Assembly: GCA_907163345.1 (NCBI GenBank)
Contig: CAJQUN010000060.1
Location: 1,860,001 to 1,924,000, forward strand
Direction: 5' to 3'
DNA from: Haberlea rhodopensis
Taxonomy: Eukaryota; Streptophyta; Magnoliopsida; Lamiales; Gesneriaceae
Length of the DNA stretch: 64,000 nt
The notes below the pieces were generated by a model. That model saw only the letters and a list, made by a program, of their open reading frames with translations, was not told where the DNA came from and ran no database searches. This document shows, piece after piece, positions 23,881 through 34,870 of this stretch. Position 1 is the stretch's first letter; each line of letters opens with the position of its first letter. The translations under genes and the position numbers were made by a program.

Positions 23881-24122
23881 TCTTTGCAAATTACAATAGT
23901 TATGTAAATCTCCTCAAATCACCTTATTTGGTGAATTTTTTAAATTATTATAATATTAAATTAAATTAGCCGAAGATGATAGGTCAGCTTCTTTTCTGCA
24001 TTTGTAGAATATTTTATTAATTAATTAGTAAAGTATTTTTGGCTAACCCCTTCAATTTTCAAGATCATGAGCTAAAATTGGAGAACTATTAAGATATGAT
24101 CTTTTAATGAAAATAAGGGAGG

Positions 24123-24253
24123 GTCTAGGCTACTCCATGGGGCACTATCTCATGGGGTATATCCACCATACATGGGAGATATTCTCCAATAGGATATCCC
24201 CAATATATGGAAGATCTACCTCATGGAGCACTGCCCCATGGAGTAACCAAGAC
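24123..24253. mobile_element. 131-bp foldback MITE, copy 1
   Basis: The left end GTCTAGGCTACTCCATGGGG pairs with the right end (reverse GTCTTGGTTACTCCATGGGG) with two mismatches. The interior repeats the theme (GGGGTATATCC, GGATATCCCC), so the whole unit can fold on itself. A copy of exactly the same length lies at 33564-33694. The target duplication is unclear. Confidence 0.7.
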
Positions 24254-25488
24254 AAAAGCCACTGGTATATATGATAGATGCCAAACCAAGCATATGATAT
24301 TTCATATGAAAATAATAATTATCATGATCGCTGTTCAAAAATAAAATAATCTCAAGAATTATAGGCTCGAAAACAAAGTTTGTTTTCTGGATAGGATCAT
24401 GGTTGTTTGATAAAATGGGCTGCGAGGTTGTCTGACAACCTCTTGTTTTTTGCTCTCCCTACTACAATATGCTAAAAGAATAGAATATTTTCATTACTAA
24501 TGCTGAGACATCAGATCAACACCACCTAAATCACCAGACCAGAAGGCCATTCTCAATTTTTTTTTTGAATTTGAAAGAGCGGGGGAATAAGCCAATTCAT
24601 TTGGGACCCTCCAGATCCGCTCTTTTTCATATTCAAAGATCAGCCCCTGGCTCTGCCTTTTCACATCGAGAATTATGCCAACCGCCTCCTTTTTCCATAT
24701 TTTTTCTAAAGATGCTTTAGTAGAGCTGAAGGAATTAGAGATTGATATTAGCTAACTGCCTCCTTACAACTGTAAGCTTGTACTTACTAAGATGTTGGTT
24801 ATTTGTCAGTATCGGTTTGACTTATGATGTATTTGAGGTAGCCAAGACAAAAGCCATTGATACATATTATAGATGACAAACCAAGCATATGATATTTTAT
24901 ATGCAAATAATAATTATCATGATTGCTGTTCAAAATTAAAATAAAATAATTATCATGATCCAAATAAAACATTGTGAACACAATACTATCCATGTGAGAA
25001 ATGTACAAAGAAACATTGCTTTTCAATATCATGGATTTTCAGCATGATATTTCAATTAGCTAATCTTGTCGCGTCTTCTGTCACCAATAATTGATCTCAA
25101 CATTAATTTTATTGATAATTATGACACCTTATATTATAACTTATAGGCGGTCATACTATTAGAGTGCGAAATTGTAACTTTCAAACCTTACGGAATAAGT
25201 TTCATTGATATTTCAATTCATTATTTTGTCCACTTAGACTAGACGTTAGGGGTGCTTATCGGACCGGGTCGATCCGAATCCGGTCCGAAACCGGACCGGT
25301 TAGTCCGGTCCGGAACCGGACTAACCGGTTCCGGTCCGCCCCGGAACCGGTATCGAACCGATCCGGGGTGGTTTTTTAAATCCAAACCGGTAGCACCACC
25401 GGTTTCGGTGCTACCGGTCTGGAACCGGTTCAGATTCCGGAACCGGTTACATTTGAGAAAAAAAATAAATACATAATTTTTTTTTTTT

Positions 25489-25563
25489 GTTCAGCATGGC
25501 AACGGCTTTATAGCCGTTGCCATGCTGAACGTTGGCAACGGCTATAAAGCTGTTGCCAACGTT
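25489..25563. repeat. Two back-to-back hairpins in the hAT leader
   Basis: GTTCAGCATGGCAACGGCT (25489-25507) pairs perfectly with 25512-25530 across a 4-base loop. AACGTTGGCAACGGCT (25528-25543) pairs with 25548-25563 with one mismatch, also across 4 bases. Both stems share GGCAACGGCT. Confidence 0.9.
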
Positions 25564-25736
25564 CAATTTTTTTTTTTATAATTTAATTTTTTTTTTTTTT
25601 GAAATCTATAAATATTTGCATATTTTTCATTCTTTTCCTCACAATTCATTATTCTCACAATCCATTCTTCTCACAATTCTATACTTCAATCTCATATTTG
25701 CCTCTCAATTATGCTATCTACAATTTATATATAATA

Positions 25737-27935
25737 ATGGCATCTTCATCTAGCAGTGGCGCTGGTCGTAGCCGGGGTCGTAGTCGGGGTCTCGTCCCGG
25801 GTCGTCTATCACTGAGTTCATCTTCGGCAATGAATTTGCACGTACCAATACCTGAGTTAAATGAAAGTTATGATTTTTTTGCTGACCTCAATGTTGGTGG
25901 TTCCTCTATGAATGTTGAACCGCAACAACCCGAGCAACCTGTCGAACCTCCTGCTGCCCAAGCCCAAGAGAGACAACAAGTGGAGTCATTCGGAGCCACT
26001 ACAGCAGCGAGTAGACAACCGACTCGTGCCAAAAGAAGTAAGATATGTGATCACTTTGAACTCGGTCAAAAAGAAGGTACTAATGAATCTGTTGCAATAT
26101 GTAAATTATGTAAAATGCAATATTCATATAAAGCTGGTGGTTCCAGTGGAGGCACTGGAACATTTAAAAAACACTTAGTAAAAAAACATAATTTTGATGA
26201 GACAACATTACAACCATTAGGTCGAGAAGCAACACAAGCACAAATTAATGTTCTCACTGGCACGAATTTTATTTTAACTGCTGAAATTAACCGTATGTCA
26301 CTTGTTAGATATGTGATTAGATGTGAACTACCTTTTATACAAGCTGAACATGCTGATTTTATTGAATTTGCTTCGTCTATACAACCCATGTTTAAACATA
26401 TTTTCAGGCACACACTAAAAAGAAATTGTATGGACGTATTTGTTGAATATAGAAATACATTGTTTCAACATCTTTCTAGTTTGCCTTGTAGGGTTAGCTT
26501 AACAACCGATATTTGGACAAATGTAAATTCAGATTCATATCTTGTTGTCACTTGTCATTGGATTGATGATAATTGGTGTATGCAAAAACGGATTTTGTCT
26601 TTAGATGAGTTAGATTGTGCACATACTGGTTATGTAATTGCTAAATATGTATTCAACACTTGTAGACATTATGGAATTCAGGATAAGGTATTTCGATCAC
26701 ATTAGACAATGCAGCGAATAACAATGCTGCGATGCGTGATTTAAAGACCTATCTGAAACCAATGCTTGATGGTGTTTTTTTTCATGTTAGATGTGCATGT
26801 CATGTGATTAATTAGCCTGTTAAAGTTGGTTATGAGGACAATCACTCAGCATGTATTGACAAAATGAAATACTGCGCTAAATGGTTACGCACGAGCCGTG
26901 TAAAGCGCGATTGGAAACAATTATGTTTATCTAATGGTTTAAAGCATCTTCTTTTTTCATCACCAATAGAAACTAGGTGGAATTCATTGTACAACTTATT
27001 GAATGCTATGTTACCTTACAAAGATATTTTAACTCCATTTTATAATTCATATCAAATGCCTGATAGCGATGATAATATTTATTTGACTAATGAGGATTGG
27101 GATTTGTTGAAAATTGTGTATCATTGTTAGGTACTTTCAAAGAAGCGACGGAACGCTTCTCCGGTGTTACTTATCCCACTTCCGTTTATTTTCTTCCTTT
27201 AGTATTTAATATGTTTGATAAGTTTATAGAATTTAGAGATGACTATGACTTGCATGCTTTTGTTAGTGCAATGGAAACTAAATTTATAAAATATTGGGAA
27301 CAAATCCCACACGTGCACTGCATCGCAACATTGCTAGATCCTACTCAATGTTTATCTTCATTTGAGATCTTTTTTTAATATTATGCAAATTTTTGGGGAA
27401 GATTGTTGACGATCAAAAGACGTCTACAATGCAATCTCTCCAAAATATGTTTCAATTGTATTATAATCAACAAGCAAGTGAATCATCGCAACAAAGGCCT
27501 GCTGAATAACAACCCCAAGCTCAAACTAAAGGTGGGGGCATCAATTTGCTTAGACTGCTGGGCAGGAAAAAACTTAAGGGAAAATAAGCTTCTACTAGCA
27601 AGTCGATTGAGTTGCAAATTTATTTGAATTATCAATTTGTAACGGAAGACAACTTCGACGTGTTAATCTTAGCCAAAATGGCTAGAGACGTGTATGCGGT
27701 ACAAGCTTCAAGCATCGCTTCTGAATCTGCATTCTCAACATGTGGCCGAATTATTAGAGAATACAGAAGTAGTCTCTCTGCTGATTCGTTATGCATGCTC
27801 ACGTTACTTAAAGATTGGTTTGAAGCAGAATGTAAGAATAGAAGAGATGGGGTGGTTGACGAATTCGTAAACCATTATGACGAGCAAGAAGAAGAGAACG
27901 CAAAAACAATACTTATCAATTATGAAGAGTGTTAA
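25737..27935 (+). pseudogene. hAT transposase with BED zinc finger, broken
   Basis: The cut-and-paste transposase gene starts at ATG 25737 (MASSSSSGAGRSRGRSRG). A BED zinc finger follows at about residues 100-150 (ICKLCKMQYSYKAGG, then FKKHLVKKHNF). The catalytic core shows the first Asp in SLTTDIWTNVNSDSYLVV and the second in TLDNAANNNAAMRDLKTYL. The C-terminal dimerisation region is ILAKMARDVYAVQASSIASE, then SAFSTCGRIIREYRSSLSAD, ending at 27935. Breaks: a one-base deletion near 26693, an in-frame TAG near 26814, a frame change near 27110-27120, and a poorly readable stretch at 27370-27610. It is of the Ac/RICESLEEPER type and dead as a transposase. Confidence 0.88.
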
Positions 27936-28230
27936 ACAACAATATTTTTTTATTTTGATTATATTGAATTTGTGATGAATATTGGGGAAACATTTACAAT
28001 ATTAAATAAAAAATAAATAAAAGTTTTTGAAATTTTTTTTTTAAAAAAAAACATACGAAAAAAAAAATACGAAAAAAAAGAAAACGGACCGGACTGTTGC
28101 CATCTCTAATGTTAACCGGCCGTTAAGGTCGGAACCGGTACGGTCCAGTAAGGAACCGGATCGGTTCCGGTTCCAACCAGTTCCGGGCCGATTCTACTGT
28201 AGCCGGGAGACCGGACTGTTGCCATCTCTA

Positions 28231-29651
28231 ATGTTAACCGGCCAACACAAGTAAATGTTAACAATTTACTGTTGAGACTATTTTTTTTTTCTATTCCAAG
28301 GTACATATATTAAAAAAAATACTAAAATAAAATTATTGTTAATTAATTTCTATAGTGTTGAGCTTCTTACGTTATCAATGTTCTCTTTCATCAATTCTAC
28401 TATATTGACATCGAGTTCATTTATTACACATTTTTCAATTAGTGTTGAATTATTTATACAACATCAACAATTATAAATCTTTAATTTTAATGAATTAAGA
28501 TAGACTAGATAAATCATAAAAAGAATCAAGTTAGGCCATGCACACATATAAGTCTTTTTCAAAATTTTTTTGGATCTAAATATCTTCTTTGATCCTTCTG
28601 GACTCTAAATCTTTGAATTATTTATAGGGAGACTTACTATTCAAACCCAAACCCAATTCAACTTTTAGAATCAGTCCATACACTAGAAAAAATTAGAGTC
28701 AACTCGCCGTTTGAAAATTGATTTTTGAGTCCACTCTTTTCCCATTTAATTTGACCAATACTCTCACATCTGCAACAATAGAAATACTGAATAAGATCCA
28801 ACCAATTCAACTTGGATGAACTTTGATAAATATCATGAAATGTAAATATACCTTCTACTGTTCTTCTACTGTAATATCAAAGAAACCTCGTAGTCCATGG
28901 GGCCTCATCATGCCTTCAGCAGCCAAAAGATTCCACCACGTCGAATTCTTGTTGGGGGCGAGGCCCCCCACTGTGGGAGGCGACCGATTCGGTCGCCCCA
29001 TTGTGGATTAGAAGTGCATCAGAGCAGATCAGATTGGAAGGAAGAATACATACTAAAAGTATTTCGGTTCAACAGGTCATCGGTTTAGCCTATGGGGGCG
29101 AGCTCATCAGTTCAGCAGGTCATCAATTCAGTGGGAATGAAGAAAAAAATTGGATAATTGAAACCCATCGGTTGAACATGTCACACTTTAAATCAGTACC
29201 AGTCCAGGCCCCACTTTTTTTCCTTAGCAAAGTGGGGAGAGCATGGTGTTTTTGTCTTTCTGTTTTAAGTAGGAAGTGATTCTTAATAAAAATTAAACAG
29301 TAGGGAGTGCAAAGTCTGAAAAATTGAGGGAGGGACTTATTCATAAATAGATTTAGGTTTAGGGATTTATTCCGAATGCACGGTTATTCATATAAATAAG
29401 AAATGTTATAGTCTATTATAGAAATACAATATTTAACAAGGATGATTTGAATAATAAATACACCGCCCCTTCGTAGTTCGTACAAGCTTGTCTTTATTGT
29501 TCCGGATCTCTTATGTTTTTTCCTGTCAAAAGTAGAGTCCCAAGTACAAACGTAGGAACATGATATTCAATATATGTTTCCAAACAAAATACCTTGATTT
29601 AGCAAGAAAATAGCAGCGTTTGTGTGATATTCCTTCGTCTCTTAATTTAAC
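28231..29651. other. Intergenic DNA upstream of the small ELHRLYR gene
   Basis: Mostly AT-rich. A GC-rich island at about 28950-29000 contains two palindromes (GGGGGCGAGGCCCCC and GCGACCGATTCGGTCGC). The motif TTCARCAGGTCATC recurs at about 29068 and 29112. No convincing gene. Confidence 0.45.
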
Positions 29652-30180
29652 ATGGAGAAGCTTCGAAATCAACATGACAAGGAGTACATGAGAATGGCAA
29701 TTCTAAAGCATGAGGAAGCATTTCGGGATCAGGTAAATTTATATTTCCCCCCAATTCTTGAATGTAAATACCGAATTCGAATATAATTATGAACTGATTT
29801 TTCTCCAGGTGGATGAACTTCATCGTCTGTATCGAACCCAGAAGATCTTGATGAAAGATCTTGCTATAATACAGCGAAATGGCACGTCGCATCCCAGCTG
29901 GAATAATAATTCCAGGGCCCGGAAATTTCTTGAGCAGGAGAATAGGGCCGAAGGGTATGATTTTACGGAAGCAGGTGAAAATAGTAGGGTTTTAGAAGCT
30001 GAAGATGATCAGAGTGATCTTGAGCTAAGATTGGGCCCGAGAAGCTATTATCAGAGGAAGATTAAAGCTGCTGAGCCAGGTCTTGATCTATCAGGTTTCG
30101 GGCCGGGTTTTTCTACTTCTTCTTCAAGAGGATCAACTAGCTGTATTAAGAAAACAAAAGAAGGATTCTTGAGCAAGTAG
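29652..30180 (+). CDS. Small plant protein with ELHRLYR coiled-coil motif and LELRL motif
   Basis: Exons 29652-29732 and 29809-30180 have GT-AG borders and join in frame to 150 residues. The N-terminal half is charged and helical: LKHEEAFRDQVDELHRLYRT then QKILMKDL. This HEEAF-QV-ELHRLYR-QK pattern resembles the N-terminus of plant DUF863-type proteins (memory). Residues 98-102 read LELRL in an acidic setting (QSDLELRLGP), matching the LxLxL form of the EAR repression motif; that function is only a hypothesis. The C-terminus is Ser/Gly-rich and basic. There is no signal peptide or membrane segment. Its place between the ADA1-like and NPH3 genes matches Arabidopsis At5g67390 by order, but I could not compare sequences. 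Confidence 0.75.
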
Positions 30181-30909
30181 AATCAAGAACAATTGGATAA
30201 TTCCCAGTAGCTTTTCCAGGTTTTGAGCTTGAATATGACTTGAACATGGGGAATAAAACCCACAAGAAGATAAGATCGTGATGCTTTTAGACTTTTACGT
30301 CAACTGTGACGATTCGGCAATTCTTATAATAACGTTATGTTAAAGGTTTACTGGTGATAGGAATATGTAAGATCGTTGTAGAAGTTTCGAGCCTCACAGG
30401 ATGTGATCAAAGATTATAGCGAAAATTCGACCTTACACTCAAGGTTGTATGGGAAAAAATAATTTTTAAAAAACTTACGGCCAAAACATTTTAGGGGTCG
30501 AAAAAAATTTAGAAGGTCAATGGTTCAGATTTATTTGAGGTGTGGGGCTCATATATCAAAATGAATTTGAACCATTAATCTGCCATTAGGGTGAACCCTA
30601 AGCTCAGGTCGAAATTCCGATTCTAACATTTTTAACTTTTCAAATTCTGAGATTTTCTTCCCATAGCTAGTTTTTGTGCAACCATTTATATTACTGATTC
30701 TCCATGCCTTGTTCAATTCATGAACTGCTTAATTGTATGTGATTTCTACTGCATAATCTATTGCCGTTATTTCATAAGTCATAATTTTTAGGTATAATAC
30801 ATGATATAGTCTCTCACGTTTGTATCAATTTTCGATTTAGTCTCTCTTATTTACACTTACCCGATTTAGTCATTATAGTTGTTAATGTTTCCCAAACAAA
30901 TCCTAGTTG
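30181..30909. other. 3' flank and intergenic DNA
   Basis: Probable 3'UTR of the preceding gene, then AT-rich spacer with no gene visible. Confidence 0.5.
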
Positions 30910-31321
30910 TAGGGGTGTTTAACGGATCAATCCGATCCAATTTGGAACCGGTCGATTTCGGACCCGATAGTTCCGAAAACCGGATCGGATCCGGTTCTGG
31001 ATCAGATCCGGTTTTCGGAAATATCGGGTTCGGTTCCGGGTTGGACCGGTTCCAAACCGGCACCGTTAATTAATAAAAAAAAGTTCATTTTACCTTTTAA
31101 ATTATTTTAAATTTCTACCGGTTTCGGTTCCAATCCAGAATCGGAACCATTTAATCCGGAACCGGTAAACACGATTCCAATCCATTAGAACCAATCCGAT
31201 CCAAAAACTATCGGATCGGATCTGGTTCCTAACCGGTTGCGCCGGTTTCGGCTCCGAACCGGATTGAACCGGTTAGGTTCCGAACCGGTTTCGGGCCAAT
31301 CCAGTCCATTAACCAGCCCTA
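30910..31321. mobile_element. 412-bp hAT-type MITE with perfect 8-bp target duplication
   Basis: CCTAGTTG flanks both sides (30902-30909 and 31322-31329). The ends are inverted: TAGGGGTGTTTAACGGA on the left and TAGGGCTGGTTAATGGA on the reverse of the right. The interior is packed with CCGGTTCCG and GGATCGGATCCGG motifs like those at the ends of the hAT at 25247-28230, and has no coding capacity. Confidence 0.9.
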
Positions 31322-31948
31322 CCTAGTTGTTAATAGACTTTCAATTAACACTCAAATAAATTTCAAAACTCCTATTTGTTGCCCAATTCTATTTTTCACC
31401 ACAACCACCCCAAAATAAGGGTGAAAAAAGCCTATCTCCCAACTTTTTTTCACTCCATTTTTGATTCACCCGAGTCAATTTTTTTTTTTTGAGCATTCAG
31501 ATTTGATTGTAAGTGCTTCAGTTCGATTTTTTAGGAATTTTTCTCCTAATTTCGAAAAGTCCTAATTTTTTCACCAATTTCGAGAACCTTAATTTCGATT
31601 TATGATTTATGATGACAAATAATGTCAATTCGCAATTCTCTGTTGAAGCTAATAAACCCCATTTAACAATAGACAGTAACTTCCTCTCTGAGTCCAATCC
31701 ATCAGATACCAAAGCCAAATATCCTCCCTAATTGAACGGTTGTGCACCAATTGAATTCACGAAAGAAGAAGAAGAGGAAGAAGCAAAGAAATTATTGCAA
31801 ATGGTTTCGTTCTGGCCATGGTTACTGGCCTTCAATCGCAATAATCAGAAGAGCATTCTAAGAACAGACTAGAATGAGATATTTTGTTTAGACTTATGGA
31901 GATGGAGACGTAGGGAATACAGTCATTCCTACATGGCATGATGTTACT

Positions 31949-32135
31949 GGATCCGATTGAACCGGTTCCGAACTGGTCCCAACTGGTTCTAGGGCATCCA
32001 TTTGACGAATTGGGCCAATCCAATTTCTAATCGGATCCGATTCCATGGGATAACCTATGGAACCACATAGATCCAAAAATCGGATCGGTGCAATTTGATC
32101 TGTTCCAGGGTGAATCTATTCCAACCTAGAACCCG
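31949..32135. repeat. Degenerate relative of the CCGG-rich hAT MITE
   Basis: Contains GGATCCGATTGAACCGGTTC, TAATCGGATCCGATTCC and AATCGGATCGGTGCAATT, clearly the same theme as 30910-31321. Neither clean ends nor a target duplication were found. Confidence 0.55.
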
Positions 32136-32604
32136 TATTTTTTTAAAAAACAATTTGCATTTTCATGGCCGAAATATCACTAGGGCGTTGCTTGGGTGGT
32201 GCCCTAGCCCTGATGCTACTGCCCAACTTTTTATTTTGGCATGTTTTGGGCGCTGATGCGCCAATGAAAGCATTTGAGTTCAAGGCTGAAAACTTTTTAT
32301 TCTCATAAGAATATTTTGAATTATTTTATGTATAATCTTACACATGCTTAGGATTGAGTTGCTTGGACGAGATTGTGTAGGCCTGGTTTGTAAAATATTC
32401 AGGGGGAGAATCCCAAGCAGCCAGTAATGTCCCAGATGACTCACATGCAGAGAGGACAATGCGTGATTTTGTATTATATTGATTTAACCCACCGATGATT
32501 GACATACATAAGCACAGAAAAACAAAACAATAATAATAACAAAAATAATAATAATGATATTTCACATTCACTTAATAGTTGAATTTATAATTTTTTCGAA
32601 TTCC

Positions 32605-32802
32605 TGGAAAACGTTTGGATTGATGGATTTGAAACTCAGAATTTCAAATCCATGATAAGTGATAAGTGATACTGGTTTGCACCAGGTTTTTTTTTTTTTT
32701 TGAATCATTGCTGTTAATTTCAATTCCATCTCAAAATAAGAACATTTCAAATCATTCATTCCAATATTTGCTCAAATTCAAATCCTCCGATCTAGATACA
32801 AC
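32605..32802. mobile_element. MITE related to the one at 13114-13321
   Basis: The left end AACGTTTGGATTGATGGATT matches the terminal motif of the earlier copy, and the right end (CAAATTCAAATCCTCCGATC) is its rough reverse. The copy is more diverged and has a T run in the middle. Confidence 0.5.
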
Positions 32803-33563
32803 AGAATCTAATCATATTTGTTGAGAGGATTCATTGTATAATCATATAAATCTCTACTAATAAATGATAATGAAATAAGCAGTTGCATAATGAAGTACAT
32901 TAGGCCATCCTCGCATATCATACAAAGACTAGCGACCTTAGAGCATACAACATGATCGAAAATATTATGTGCTTAATAGATTTATATATCATCATTACAA
33001 AAACATAAAGTCAACAGTTCAAAAAAATATAAAGTCATATGCTTGTAATAAATTAATTAGGATAAATTTTAAATAATCTCATAAAATATAATTTTTTTCA
33101 ATACTAATATCAAATTTTTAGGATTAATAAAGCATAGTCAGACAAAAATTATTTTTAATCAAAAATAGTCGTACATTAATGTTTCTAACAAATTTAGGCT
33201 CACAAAAATTTTTTTTTAACAAAAGTTGTCACATAATTGAATATGGGGTTTTGAGACAACATCTGATTAAAACAAAAGTTTGGGACTATTTTTTATTAAA
33301 ACAATTTTTATTACACTATATTTGATTAGTATTAAAAGTTTGAAAGTATTGAAAACACTCATATTCTATGATACTATTTTTTAAATTTACTTAATTAATT
33401 ATTTCAAAATTAAAAAATTTGTATGTTGTCAATAAAAAAATTTATAAATAACACACTAAGAGATCAAATAATAATTATTATGTATCCCTCTTATTCTTTT
33501 TTTTTTTTGAACTGGTATCCCTCTTATTAAATAAACTATATATAGTATAGTTATAAGGCTTTT

Positions 33564-33694
33564 GTCTTGGCTATTCCATGTAGCATTATCCCATTTGGTA
33601 GATATAACTATGCACTGGGGATATCTCATAGGGAATATCCCCAATATATGTTGGATGTATCCTATAGGACATTACTTTATAGAGTAGCCAAGAC
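33564..33694. mobile_element. 131-bp foldback MITE, copy 2
   Basis: Ends GTCTTGGCTATTCCATG and (reverse) GTCTTGGCTACTCTATA. Same length and layout as 24123-24253, including the central GGATATCTC/GAATATCCCC pair. Flanks CTTTT and CTTCT differ at one base and may be a target duplication. Confidence 0.65.
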
Positions 33695-34870
33695 CTTCTC
33701 AGTTATAGGTCATCTTTTTACCAACTAATGGGTGGGAATCTGATCTACACAGAATACATAACCATTCATTATATCATCATATATTATAATTAACTAATCT
33801 TTATCTTGAATCTATCACATGAAACAATGTCCACTAAACGACGATTTTGATGTGTCTGCCACCAAATGGACATGAGATTCCGTCTCATAATAAACTAGGA
33901 TTTACCTAAATTACAAAAGGAATTCGACCCTTAAAATCATCTGTTTTCCCAAGCTGTCCGTCATTTTTTGATTATTTAGGACGTTGACATGAGATCACCG
34001 CTGTACCGTTCCTTTTGAACAATAGTGGAGTACTCTTATCCGATACCAAGGTGTGCATTAAATTTAAAAATAATAAACTTTTCTAGTAATTTAGGCTAAT
34101 TCTTTTTATATTACCTGAATTGATATGAGCTGCCTGCTAGTGGCATTCATGAGTTAGTGGTAATTTATCCCATGTTGGATCGTTAATAGGCACGATACTC
34201 ATATGTTTTTTGTAAATATGTATTTTACCCGACGTGGTTTGTAAAATATAGATCACTATCTTCTTCCACAATTTTTAGAAATTTTTCGTTTGTCGTGACA
34301 AAATACCTTCATTTTAGAGGGATGTTTTGCATCTACTTACAAACAAATCGGGAGTGATGTCTATTTCCAATTGGTTACTCGTTTAAGATGATTTTAAGAC
34401 TACGGATTATAATCCATATTTGGTGGCTATTGCCTTAGTAGTATTTTTTAAAAATATTATATCTAAAAGAGCGCATACTGTAGTCAAAGAAGATTATATT
34501 TCCGTGCCGACCGGACCATAAATCTTGTTGTTCAGTTGTTTTCATTGGGAATACAATTGATATATGGGAGAATTTCCGGCCGGTGTATACTATATTTGAC
34601 CCAGTCTGGCAAAAATCAAACCTTTTAAGTTCATTTGGAGGGAAAATGACCAAATTAGATATAATAGAACAGATTGTCTTGTTCGTGAATAAGGCGAAAA
34701 ATTCAAATCGTCGTCTTCTCATCTTCACTTGCCACAATAAATTTCTGTAAATTTCTCACAGAAACTGTTGTTAATCGCGAAAACATCACCTCTGTTTTGC
34801 GATATTTCACAATTTCAAATTACTACTACTCACTTACGAACTTTCTGATTCCAAAAACCGTAACAAAAAG

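Larger units (their letters stand above)
22303..25246. other. AT-rich repeat DNA between the Tat-type and hAT elements
   Basis: No host gene is seen. It contains GAATTCGC hairpins near 22750-22820, a Mutator-like fragment, a 131-bp foldback MITE and a direct repeat of about 105 bp (24243-24348 and 24838-24943). Confidence 0.5.
25247..28230 (+). mobile_element. Decayed hAT DNA transposon with CCGG-rich ends
   Basis: The left end begins TAGGGGTGCTTATCGGACCG and is followed by dense CCGGTTCCGG-type motifs. The right end finishes GACTGTTGCCATCTCTA, which reverse-reads TAGAGATGGCAACAGTC, a plausible diverged partner. This right end occurs twice, ending at 28108 and 28230. Between the ends lies a broken hAT transposase gene. 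No matching 8-bp target duplication was found, so the outer borders are uncertain. Confidence 0.75.
32136..34870. other. Intergenic DNA with two MITEs and no host gene
   Basis: AT-rich. It includes a GGATTTGA-type MITE (about 32605-32802) and a foldback MITE (33564-33694). A 100-codon minus-strand frame at 34435-34737 shows no recognisable domain and I do not call it a gene. Confidence 0.45.

Noticed and set aside
34253..34270. CACTATCTTCTTCC as a CACTA transposon end for the GTGCAC zone
   Set aside because: No inverted partner or 3-bp duplication was found on the right side.
34435..34737. 100-codon minus-strand open frame
   Set aside because: No domain, no splice partners and no similarity I recognise; it lies in repeat-rich DNA.
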